A stretch of 39,833 nt of DNA from Marisediminicola senii (GTDB lineage Bacteria > Actinomycetota > Actinomycetes > Actinomycetales > Microbacteriaceae). Under the pieces are notes generated by a model. The model had not been told where the DNA came from. It ran no database searches and saw only the letters and a list, made by a program, of their open reading frames with translations. This document shows positions 11,143-18,220 of this stretch, one piece after another. The number at the start of each line of letters is the position of its first letter. The first letter of the stretch is position 1. The position numbers and the translations under genes were made by a program. The stretch spans positions 1 through 39,833 of the forward strand of contig NZ_JAALGE010000026.1 of the NCBI RefSeq assembly GCF_011057645.1, read 5' to 3'.

Positions 11143-11790
11143 ATGCGCATTGTCATAGCCGGTGGCCACGGAAAAATCGCCATGATCCTCTCCAGTCAGC
11201 TCTCCGTCGCGGGCCATCACCCCGTCGGGATCATCCGCAACGCGGCCCACGCCGCCGAGCTCAAGGCGACGGGCGCAGAGCCCCTCGTGCTCGACCTGGA
11301 GCAGAGTGACGTCGAGCACCTCTCCACCGCCCTCGCGGGTGCCGATGCCGTGGTCTTCGCCGCGGGCGCCGGCCCGAACAGCGGAGCCGAACGCAAGCTC
11401 ACCGTCGACCGCGACGGAGCGATCCTGCTCGCGAACGCCGCCGTCGCCGCGGGAGTGCGCCGCATGATCGTGGTCTCCGCGATCGGCACCGATGACTTCG
11501 ACGCCGATTCCGACGACCAGATGCAGGTCTACCTGCGTGCGAAGAGCGAAGCCGATGCCGCCGTTCGCGCCACCGACCTCGACTACACGATCGTGCGTCC
11601 AGGCGGACTCACCGACGACGAGCCGACCGGGCTCGTCACCGTCGGAGAGACCGTCGAGCGGGGCAACATCCCGCGTGCTGACGTCGCAGCGGTCATCGCC
11701 CAGCTGATCGAAGACGGTTCAGCGCCGCGCACCCAGTTCGAACTGGTCAGCGGCTCGACCCCGATCGCCAGCGCCCTGCACGAGCTGTAG
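11143..11790 (+). CDS. NAD(P)-binding atypical SDR / NAD(P)H-binding protein
   Basis: Cytoplasmic Rossmann-fold protein of 215 residues. It belongs to the atypical short-chain dehydrogenase group (NmrA/YwnB-like), whose members are reductases or redox sensors. The N-terminus MRIVIAGGHGKIAMILSSQL has the glycine-rich dinucleotide motif (GGHGKI). VVFAAGAGPNS follows beta-4, and RMIVVSAIGTDD and YLRAKSEADAAVR resemble the YxxxK region, with a Lys in the YLRAK position. YTIVRPGGLTDDEPTG and the DVAAVIAQLIED helix are typical of the family. The ATG at 11143 begins exactly at the first beta strand. It has no clear ribosome site, and only 31 bases separate it from the SRP RNA 5' end, so the mRNA leader must be very short. 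The substrate is unknown. It converges with ackA. Confidence 0.85.
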   Translation: MRIVIAGGHGKIAMILSSQLSVAGHHPVGIIRNAAHAAELKATGAEPLVLDLEQSDVEHLSTALAGADAVVFAAGAGPNSGAERKLTVDRDGAILLANAAVAAGVRRMIVVSAIGTDDFDADSDDQMQVYLRAKSEADAAVRATDLDYTIVRPGGLTDDEPTGLVTVGETVERGNIPRADVAAVIAQLIEDGSAPRTQFELVSGSTPIASALHEL

Positions 11791-11800
11791 GCGGGGCCAG

Positions 11801-11815
11801 CGGGCGGAGCGCCCG
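11801..11815. terminator. Possible bidirectional terminator between SDR gene and ackA
   Basis: CGGGCG-GAG-CGCCCG forms a six-bp stem between two convergent stop codons. It is short and without a T-run, so support is weak. Confidence 0.35.
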
Positions 11816-11817
11816 GC

Positions 11818-12942
11818 TCAGAGCGCGACGCCCGCCGTCTGCCGCGCGATCTCGAGCTCCTCGTTCGTCGGTACGACCAGCACGGCGACGGGTGAGCCGT
11901 CTGGCGAGATGTACCGCGCCTTCTTCGTGCGCACCTCGTTGCGGTCGACGTCGACCGAGATACCCAGGAACTCGAGCCCCGCGAGCACGCGGCGTCGCAG
12001 CAGGCTGTTGTTCTCCCCCACCCCGGCCGTGAACACGATCGCGTCGAGTCCGCCGAGGTGCGCGATGTAGGCGCCGATATAGCGACGGATGCGGTGGCGG
12101 TAGACGGCCAGGGCAGCCTCCGCGACCTCGTCCCCCTCGACCGCGGCCGACTGCACATCGCGCATGTCGCTGTTGCCGGTGAGCCCGAGCAGCCCGCTCC
12201 TGCGGTTCAGCAGGGCGTCGAGGTCGTCGATGCTGAGCCCGGCCTGCCGGTGCAGGTGCACGAGCACGGCAGCGTCGATGTCGCCCGAACGCGTTCCCAT
12301 CACCAGGCCCTCGAGCGGCGTCATCCCCATGCTCGTCTCGATCGACACGCCCCCGTCGATCGCGGCGACCGATGCCCCGTTGCCGAGGTGCAGCACGATC
12401 GTCTTGAGCGACTCGAGGGGGCGGCCGAGGAATGCCGCGGTCTGCTCGGAGACGTACTTGTGCGAGGTGCCGTGGAATCCGTAGCGGCGCACGCCGTGCT
12501 CGGCCGCGAGCTCAGCGTCGATCGCGTAGGTGTAGGCCGCGGCGGGCAGGGTGTGGTGGAACGCGGTGTCGAAGACTGCGACGTGCGGCAGGTCGGGCAG
12601 CGCGGCGCGGGCGGCGCGGATGCCCTGCAGGTTCGCCGGGTTGTGCAGCGGGGCGAGCGCGGAGAGCGCCTCGATGTCGGCCTCGACCTGGTCGGTCACG
12701 ATGGCCGGCCCGGTGAAGGTCTGCCCGCCGTGCACGACGCGGTGGCCGACGGCGGCGATGTCGTGCTCGTCGCCGAGGTCGTTCAGGATGCCGCGGAGCC
12801 CCGATTCGTGGTCGGCGACGGGTGACCCCGGCTCGCCGATGCGCTCCACGAGTCCCCCGAGCACCGCCTCCTCGGTGTCGAGGTCGACGAGCTGGTACTT
12901 GATGGACGACGAACCGGAGTTGACGACGAAGATCTGGGGCAT
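11818..12942 (-). CDS. ackA: Acetate kinase
   Basis: Interconverts acetyl phosphate plus ADP with acetate plus ATP, the second step of the Pta-AckA pathway. It has 374 residues; most members are about 390-400, so it is slightly short but carries all motifs. These include FVVNSGSSSIKYQL at the N-terminus, GHRVVHGG, VFDTAFHHTLP, the phosphate-binding LHLGNGASVAAIDGG, GTRSGDIDAAV, and FTAGVGENN near the end. The ATG start at 12942 has AAGGA ten bases upstream. It lies 35 bp after pta in the same direction, so the two are probably one operon. It converges with the upstream-strand SDR gene. Confidence 0.97.
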   Translation of the reverse strand: MPQIFVVNSGSSSIKYQLVDLDTEEAVLGGLVERIGEPGSPVADHESGLRGILNDLGDEHDIAAVGHRVVHGGQTFTGPAIVTDQVEADIEALSALAPLHNPANLQGIRAARAALPDLPHVAVFDTAFHHTLPAAAYTYAIDAELAAEHGVRRYGFHGTSHKYVSEQTAAFLGRPLESLKTIVLHLGNGASVAAIDGGVSIETSMGMTPLEGLVMGTRSGDIDAAVLVHLHRQAGLSIDDLDALLNRRSGLLGLTGNSDMRDVQSAAVEGDEVAEAALAVYRHRIRRYIGAYIAHLGGLDAIVFTAGVGENNSLLRRRVLAGLEFLGISVDVDRNEVRTKKARYISPDGSPVAVLVVPTNEELEIARQTAGVAL

Positions 12943-12977
12943 GGGGTCAGTCCTTGGTATCGGGGGCAGCTGGTCGG

Positions 12978-15119
12978 TCAGCGGGCGCCGGTGTCTTGCA
13001 CCGGCGCGGCGACCGGAGGCGCGGCCGCCTGGATGGCGGTGATCGCGACGGTATTGACGATGTCTCCGACCAGGGCGCCGCGCGACAGGTCGTTAATCGG
13101 CTTGTTGAGCCCCTGCAGCACAGGGCCCATAGCGACGGCACCGGCCGAGCGCTGCACGGCCTTGTAGGTGTTGTTGCCCGTGTTGAGGTCGGGGAAGATG
13201 AACACCGTCGCGCGCCCGGCGATCGCCGAGCCCGGCATCTTGGCGGCGCCGACAGCGGGGTCCGCCGCGGCGTCGTACTGGATCGGCCCGTCGACCAGCA
13301 GGTCGGGTCGGCGCTCGCGCACCAGGGCGGTCGCGGCACGCACCTTCTCGACGTCGGCCCCCGCGCCGGAGTCACCGGTCGAGTAGCTGAGCATCGCGAT
13401 GCGCGGCTCGATGCCGAACTGCTGCGCCGTGCCGGCCGACGAGATCGCGATGTCGGCCAGCTGCTCCGCGGTCGGGTCGGGAATCACGGCGCAGTCGCCG
13501 TAGACGAGCACCCGGTCGGCGAGCGCCATGAGGAACACGCTCGACACCACCGAGACGTCCGGCTTGGTCTTGATGATCTCGAATGACGGGCGGATCGTGT
13601 GCGCCGTGGTGTGCTGGGCGCCGGAGACCATGCCGTCGGCGAGCCCCAGGTGCACCATCATGGTGCCGAAGTACGACACGTCGGTGACGGTGTCTGCGGC
13701 CTGCTGCACCGTGATGCCCTTGTGCGAGCGCACCCTGGCGTACTCCTCGGCGAACCGCTGCCGCAGCTCGGGGTCGAACGGGCTGAGGATGTCGGCTCCG
13801 TCGAGGTCGAGCCCGAGCTCGGTCGCCCTCGCGCGCACCTCTGCCTCGTCGCCGAGGATGGTGAGCTTCGCCACGTCGCGCTGCAACAGGCTGCTGGCGG
13901 CGCGGAGCACCCGGTCGTCAGACCCCTCCGGCAGCACGATGTGCTTGCGTTCGCCCCGCGCGCGCTCGAGCAGCCCGTATTCGAACATCAGCGGCGTCAC
14001 GACCTCCGACGGGCTCACCTCGAGCAGCGCGAGCAGAGCGTCGGCGTCGATGTACTTCTCGAACAGGGCCCTGGCAGTGTCGTACTTGCGCGGCGACTCC
14101 GCGGCGAGCCGCCCCCTGGTCTGCGTGATGCGCAGGGCCGTGTCGTAGGTGCCGAGGCCGTTGCTGGCGATGGGGAGGGATGACCCGAGCCCGACGATCA
14201 GCTTGGCCACCTGCGGCGCGAGCTCGAAACCACCGTTGAGGATGATTCCGGCCAGTGACGGGAACGTCTTCGACGCGTGCGCGAGCAGCGCCATCAACAG
14301 CACGTCCGAGCGGTCGCCCGGCACCACCACGATCGCTCCCTCGGTGAGGCGGGGCAGCACGTTCTCCATCGACATCGCGGCGACCACCACCCCGATGGCC
14401 TCGCGGTCGAGCAGCTCGGGGTCGCCCGCGATCAGCGTGGCCTCGGTCGACTCGAGCAGGGCGGCGACGGTCGGTGCGACGAGGAAGGGGTCCTCGGGAA
14501 TGGCCCACACCGGAAGGTCGGCGCTGCCCCCGGCGGCCGAGCCGATGGCGGAACGGATGCTGCGCTCGATCTCATCGAGGTGCTGGGGGTCAGCGCGGTT
14601 CGCGACCACGGCGAGGAGCCCCGCGTGGGCGTTGCGCAGTTCTGCGGTGGTCAGCTCGGCGATCTGGCGCATGTCGTCCGGGGTGCGGTCGCCCGTGGCA
14701 TCCGTCTTCCTACCCCCGAGAACGAGGAGCACGGGGGCTCCGAGGTTCGCGGCGATGCGGGCGTTGAACGACAGCTCGGTGGGGCTGCCGACATCGGTGT
14801 AGTCGGAGCCGAGGATGATCACGGCGTCGCACTGCCGCTCGACGGCCGCGAAGCGCGAGACGATCTCGGTGAGGGCCGCCTCGGGGTCGGTGTGCACCAG
14901 TTCGTACCCCACGCCGACGCACTCGTCGTACTCGAGGTCGACCGTCGCGTGGGAGAGCAGCAGCTCGAGCACGTAGTCGCGTTCGCTCGACGATCGCGCG
15001 ATGGGCCGGAACACCCCCACCCGCTCGATTCGGCGGCCGAGTGTCTCGAGCACGCCCAGCGCGATCGAGGACTTGCCGGTGTTTCCTTCGGCGGACGTGA
15101 TGTAGATGCGAGTCGACAC
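12978..15119 (-). CDS. pta: Phosphate acetyltransferase
   Basis: Converts acetyl-CoA and phosphate to acetyl phosphate and CoA. This is the long, three-domain form of 713 residues. The N-terminal P-loop domain (ITSAEGNTGKSSIALGVLE, residues 8-26) resembles dethiobiotin synthetases and is regulatory in E. coli. A middle DRTGG domain spans about residues 215-330. The catalytic PTA_PTB domain begins near residue 395 (HIVLPEGSDDRVLRAA) and includes MVHLGLADGMVSGAQH, SYSTGDSGAG and FIFPDLNTGN. The GTG start at 15119 places the P-loop strand at residue 5, as in homologues. Only a weak purine stretch precedes it. It is first in the pta-ackA operon. Confidence 0.96.
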   Translation of the reverse strand: MSTRIYITSAEGNTGKSSIALGVLETLGRRIERVGVFRPIARSSSERDYVLELLLSHATVDLEYDECVGVGYELVHTDPEAALTEIVSRFAAVERQCDAVIILGSDYTDVGSPTELSFNARIAANLGAPVLLVLGGRKTDATGDRTPDDMRQIAELTTAELRNAHAGLLAVVANRADPQHLDEIERSIRSAIGSAAGGSADLPVWAIPEDPFLVAPTVAALLESTEATLIAGDPELLDREAIGVVVAAMSMENVLPRLTEGAIVVVPGDRSDVLLMALLAHASKTFPSLAGIILNGGFELAPQVAKLIVGLGSSLPIASNGLGTYDTALRITQTRGRLAAESPRKYDTARALFEKYIDADALLALLEVSPSEVVTPLMFEYGLLERARGERKHIVLPEGSDDRVLRAASSLLQRDVAKLTILGDEAEVRARATELGLDLDGADILSPFDPELRQRFAEEYARVRSHKGITVQQAADTVTDVSYFGTMMVHLGLADGMVSGAQHTTAHTIRPSFEIIKTKPDVSVVSSVFLMALADRVLVYGDCAVIPDPTAEQLADIAISSAGTAQQFGIEPRIAMLSYSTGDSGAGADVEKVRAATALVRERRPDLLVDGPIQYDAAADPAVGAAKMPGSAIAGRATVFIFPDLNTGNNTYKAVQRSAGAVAMGPVLQGLNKPINDLSRGALVGDIVNTVAITAIQAAAPPVAAPVQDTGAR

Positions 15120-15232
15120 GAGTACAGCCTAGGCACCCGAGTCGATGGGCACCCGGGAGCCGTGGCGTCGGAGCCCCCGGCCATGCCGGTAGTATGGTCG
15201 AGGTTCTGCGCCACTCCGTGCAGGATTCGCCA

Positions 15233-15320
15233 GGAGGATTCGCCTAGTGGCCTATGGCGCACGCTTGGAAAGCGTGTTGGGTGAAAGCCCTCGGGGGTTC
15301 GAATCCCCCATCCTCCGCCA
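15233..15320 (+). tRNA. tRNA-Ser (anticodon GGA)
   Basis: The acceptor stem GGAGGAT (15233-15239) pairs with ATCCTCC, and the CCA end is encoded. The anticodon stem-loop CACGC-TTGGAAA-GCGTG gives anticodon GGA, which reads UCC/UCU. The long class-II variable arm (TTGGGTGAAAGCCCTC) and the T-loop GGGGGTTCGAATCCCCC are present. A -10-like TAGTAT lies at 15190-15195. A decayed copy of the 3' half follows at 15342-15395. Confidence 0.97.
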
Positions 15321-15341
15321 AATCGAATGACCTGCTCTTAC

Positions 15342-15395
15342 TGTTGGGCGAAAGCACTGCGCCTACTTGCGGGGTTCGAATCCCCCATCCTCCGC
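15342..15395 (+). repeat. Duplicated 3' half of tRNA-Ser (attachment-site-like remnant)
   Basis: The 25 bases at 15371-15395 repeat exactly the T-arm and acceptor end of the neighbouring tRNA (15294-15318). TGTTGGGCGAAAGC (15342-15355) matches its variable arm with one change. There is no 5' half, no anticodon stem and no CCA, so it cannot be a tRNA. Such direct repeats of a tRNA 3' end are left by integrase-driven insertion and excision. No integrase is present in the window. Confidence 0.8.
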
Positions 15396-15408
15396 ACTGA
15401 AGTCCGAT

Positions 15409-15422
15409 GTACTAGCTAGTAC
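15409..15422. other. 14-bp perfect palindrome
   Basis: GTACTAGCTAGTAC is perfectly self-complementary and unusually AT-rich for this genome. It lies 14 bp after the tRNA remnant and about 110 bp before the L,D-transpeptidase. It could be an operator or part of a lost element's end. Confidence 0.5.
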
Positions 15423-15532
15423 ACCCCCCGTCATGGCCTCTTCCCAGGCTCGACGCCTGCGCACGCGCCGCATCGAATTGCCCGTAACGTGGGAGCAGGC
15501 TGCCCAGTAACGGCATGCCGGTGGAGGGGAAC

Positions 15533-16477
15533 ATGCAGGCGAACGGCACACTCACCGAACCGACACCCGACCGGGGTGCACCGGATGCGGCGGCTCGCCG
15601 CCCATGGGGCATCATCGTGCTCGTCGCGGCGATGTCGATCATCGCGATCGGCGTCGTGATCGTGCTGCTGGTCGGCCTCCTCCGCTCGCTGGAGCCCGGC
15701 GCCCTGACCGCGGCCCCGGCGCCCGAGCCCGCTCCGGCCCCCGTCGCCACCGCCGAGGAGTACGCCGAGAACACGCAGGCCTACGACCTCGCGACGCTGC
15801 CCGTCATCGACGTGTTCACCATCGCGCCAGCCCTCCCCGTCGACGACCGGCCCACCGAGGGCGTGCTCCCCATGGTCGCCACCCCGAACGCCCCCGGCGC
15901 CGCCCTCTTCGCCGACCCCACCGGCTCCCCCGTCGGCCAGCTGCCGTCCACCCTGCGCTTCGACGGCACCACGGTTCCCGTGATCGAGAAGCAGGAGCAC
16001 TGGGCCCGCATCATGATCTCCGGTCGCGCTGGACTGCCGTCCACCGGCGTCGTCGGCCAGCTCACCGCGTGGGTGCGCACCGCCGACGTGCAGTTCACCG
16101 ACAACACCATGAGCGTGCGGGTCGACATCGCCGGTTCATCGATCCAGGTACTCGACGGCGACACGGTGGTCTGGGAGGAGACGTCGTTCGCCTGGGGCGC
16201 GCCAGCCACCCCGACCCCGCCTGGTCGCACCTTCATCATGACTACGCGCGTCGACGAGGGCGCCGGCTACACGCGCGGGCACCCGATCGTCTATCTGGGC
16301 CTGCAGTCGCCCACCCTCGACGGCTTCAACGGGCAGAACAACGCCATCACCGCGTTCCACTACCACGACGTGCGCAGCGGAGCGATCTCCAATGGCTGCC
16401 TGCGACTCGACGAGGATGCCATCGCCCAGCTCTCCGCCCTGCCGCTCGGAACCCCGGTCGTCATCACCGGGACCTGA
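15533..16477 (+). CDS. L,D-transpeptidase (YkuD domain), membrane-anchored
   Basis: Exported peptidoglycan-modifying enzyme that would form 3-3 cross-links or attach proteins to peptidoglycan. It has 314 residues. A short cytoplasmic tail is followed by a transmembrane anchor (WGIIVLVAAMSIIAIGVVIV, about residues 25-50). An Ala/Pro/Glu-rich stalk (PAPEPAPAPVA) comes next, then an intermediate SH3-like region, and the YkuD catalytic domain from about residue 185. The catalytic signature HYHDVRSGAISNGCLRL is visible, with Cys289 as nucleophile and His276/278 upstream. The start chosen is ATG 15533, which has GGAGGGGAAC directly before it. An ATG at 15515 is in frame but less well placed. The stop codon lies inside a 30-bp tandem repeat. 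Confidence 0.92.
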   Translation: MQANGTLTEPTPDRGAPDAAARRPWGIIVLVAAMSIIAIGVVIVLLVGLLRSLEPGALTAAPAPEPAPAPVATAEEYAENTQAYDLATLPVIDVFTIAPALPVDDRPTEGVLPMVATPNAPGAALFADPTGSPVGQLPSTLRFDGTTVPVIEKQEHWARIMISGRAGLPSTGVVGQLTAWVRTADVQFTDNTMSVRVDIAGSSIQVLDGDTVVWEETSFAWGAPATPTPPGRTFIMTTRVDEGAGYTRGHPIVYLGLQSPTLDGFNGQNNAITAFHYHDVRSGAISNGCLRLDEDAIAQLSALPLGTPVVITGT

Positions 16478-16548
16478 CTCACCGTGACCGGGCTCACCGA
16501 CACCTGACTCACCGTCACCGGGCTCACCGACACCTGACTCACCGTCAC
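16472..16548 (+). repeat. 30-bp tandem repeat, 2.6 copies, over the L,D-transpeptidase stop
   Basis: Units start ACCTGACTCACCGT at 16472, 16502 and 16532. The first two are complete with one difference and the third is partial. Each unit carries an in-frame TGA for the upstream gene, so changes in copy number do not alter the protein. Confidence 0.9.
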
Positions 16549-16633
16549 GAGAAAGTATCGAAGCGGTCACCGACCCCGTAAAGTGAGGATTCGCACCGTC
16601 GCGACTCATACGCTCTGGGGGAAGGAGTCGCGG

Positions 16634-17260
16634 GTGACCGAAACCCGGCATCGCGCCGAAGTCAGGATCGCGCCGAAGCGCGCGCTGCTCTGGAACGCGC
16701 TGCTCTCCCTCGTATTCGTCTCGGTGCCGCTCTTCGTGGCGCTCTACATGCTGAGCGTGCCGGAGGGCACCTGGCCGGCCGTGCTCGTGGTGCACGTCGT
16801 GTCGCATGTGACTGCGATCGCCGTGCTGCTGGGCTTCTGGGGTACCCGCATCGAGGTGCGCGACGACCGGATCGTCGCCCGCACCGCGCTGCTGCCCACG
16901 CGCACCGTGATGACGGCCGACGTGGCATCCATCGTGCAGGTTGAGACATACCGGCTCACCGAGACCGACACGGCGACGATCCTGCTGCTGCGCGATGCCA
17001 GAGGCACCCTGTTGATGAACATGCGCGGGCACGTCTGGGAGACGGCCGACATGCGCACCGTCTCCGACGCCGTCGACCTGCCGCTCGAGATCGTGCCGGA
17101 GCCCATCACCACCAAGGAGTTTCGCGAGCTCTACCCCGGCAGCAGCTTCTGGTTCGAGCACCGGCCGGCGCTCGCGATCGTCTCGGTCGCCGCCATCGCC
17201 GTGGTGTCGGTCACGGCCCTACTGCAGCTCATCCGCCTCGCGGGCATCCCCATCACCTGA
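16634..17260 (+). CDS. Small membrane protein of unknown function, possible bacterial PH-like domain
   Basis: A 208-residue protein. Two N-terminal membrane helices (LLWNALLSLVFVSVPLFVALYML and a second around VVHVVSHVTAIAVLLGFW) are followed by a soluble beta-rich segment. That segment starts TRIEVRDDRIVARTALLPTRTV, a pattern often seen in bacterial PH-like (YdbT/YokE-type) domains, here only as a guess. A C-terminal helix (ALAIVSVAAIAVVSVTALLQLI) completes it. The GTG at 16634 is chosen over an earlier in-frame start because GAAGGAG lies seven bases before it. The 3' end overlaps the convergent sucrase/ferredoxin-like gene by 42 bp. Function is unknown. Confidence 0.75.
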   Translation: MTETRHRAEVRIAPKRALLWNALLSLVFVSVPLFVALYMLSVPEGTWPAVLVVHVVSHVTAIAVLLGFWGTRIEVRDDRIVARTALLPTRTVMTADVASIVQVETYRLTETDTATILLLRDARGTLLMNMRGHVWETADMRTVSDAVDLPLEIVPEPITTKEFRELYPGSSFWFEHRPALAIVSVAAIAVVSVTALLQLIRLAGIPIT

Positions 17261-18220
17261 CGTCGCCGCATTCTCCGCGACCACTCGCACGCCGCGCTGC
17301 TCGAACTGCCGCACCGGTGCCGCCCGCGTCGCGCCGCACGTGCTGAGCAACGGCACCGACATGGTCTGGGCCAGCGTGACCTCGACCCGCTCGGCGCCGG
17401 CCCGGCCGGCCATAACGTTAACGCTGTCGCCCACGCCCGAGGTGTCGTGGTCGAACTCGACCACCCAGGTGCCGTCGTGGCCCTGGGTCGAGGATCGCAG
17501 CCCGTATGCATCGATTCGATGGTCTTCGGATGCCGCCCTGGCATACGCTTCGGCCGCCTGCACGACATTGGGCAGCGAGCTGCGGCCCCGGAAGTACCGC
17601 GGATCGATGCGGGCGGCACGGTACTCCGTCACGAGGTTCGGGGCGTCGGAGGCGGGCACCCGCCCGTAGTACAGGCCGTGCGGGAACACGATCATGGTGG
17701 CGGCGAACCGGTCACCGCCGAGGTGCGAGCATTCCCAGGTCAGCTCGGGGTGGGAGCGCGCGAGCGCTGCGACCACGGGGCGGCCCTTCACGGCGCAGCA
17801 CTGGTCGTGCCTCGCGTGCGTGCAGACGCACAGGACCGGCTCGTCGGACGGCTGCCCGGTCGACCCGTCGAGGGGAACCGTGAGCAGGTCGGCGGGGTCG
17901 GTGACGCTGCCCCACACGACCGATTCGCTGCCGACCCTGGAGTCGACGATTGCCCACCGCCAGGCGTTCTGCTCGCGGCGCTGGTCGGCGCGGCGCCCGG
18001 TGCGGCGGATGGCGAGCGGGCGGTACCCGGCTTTTTCGACCCGCGTCACCAGGCTGCGACCGAGGTCGGGCGGGAGCCGCGACTGCAGCAGGGCATGGGT
18101 TCCCCACGCGCCGTCGATCTCGACCAGGAACCAGCGCTCGCCGTAGCCTGCGCTGCCGTCGAGCGGGTCGGCCCGTTCGAGCGAACGGTCGCTGCACGGC
18201 TCCCACTGCTGGAGTGTCAC
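17219..18220 (-). CDS. Sucrase/ferredoxin-like protein (thioredoxin-fold ferredoxin family)
   Basis: A 333-residue protein of the Suc_Fer-like family, whose members have a thioredoxin-like [2Fe-2S] ferredoxin fold. The biochemical role is largely unknown. Visible motifs are Cys9 in WEPCSD, the cysteine cluster CVCTHARHDQCC (residues 131-142) and ECSHLGGDRFAATMIVFPHG (from 163), which together could ligate a cluster. The C-terminal 50 residues (acidic, ending DAREADELQ) are probably variable. GTG start at 18220; GTGA overlaps the stop of the JmjC-type oxygenase gene, so the two are translationally coupled. A protein that can carry electrons beside an Fe(II) oxygenase invites a functional link, but that is inference. 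Confidence 0.85.
   Translation of the reverse strand: MTLQQWEPCSDRSLERADPLDGSAGYGERWFLVEIDGAWGTHALLQSRLPPDLGRSLVTRVEKAGYRPLAIRRTGRRADQRREQNAWRWAIVDSRVGSESVVWGSVTDPADLLTVPLDGSTGQPSDEPVLCVCTHARHDQCCAVKGRPVVAALARSHPELTWECSHLGGDRFAATMIVFPHGLYYGRVPASDAPNLVTEYRAARIDPRYFRGRSSLPNVVQAAEAYARAASEDHRIDAYGLRSSTQGHDGTWVVEFDHDTSGVGDSVNVMAGRAGAERVEVTLAQTMSVPLLSTCGATRAAPVRQFEQRGVRVVAENAATSGDGDAREADELQ

Noticed and set aside
15342-15395. Second functional tRNA
   Set aside because: No acceptor 5' strand, no D-arm or anticodon stem, and no CCA end.
15233-17260. Prophage or genomic island starting at tRNA-Ser
   Set aside because: No integrase or phage gene is seen; neighbouring genes are ordinary chromosomal genes. 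Only the scar is reported.
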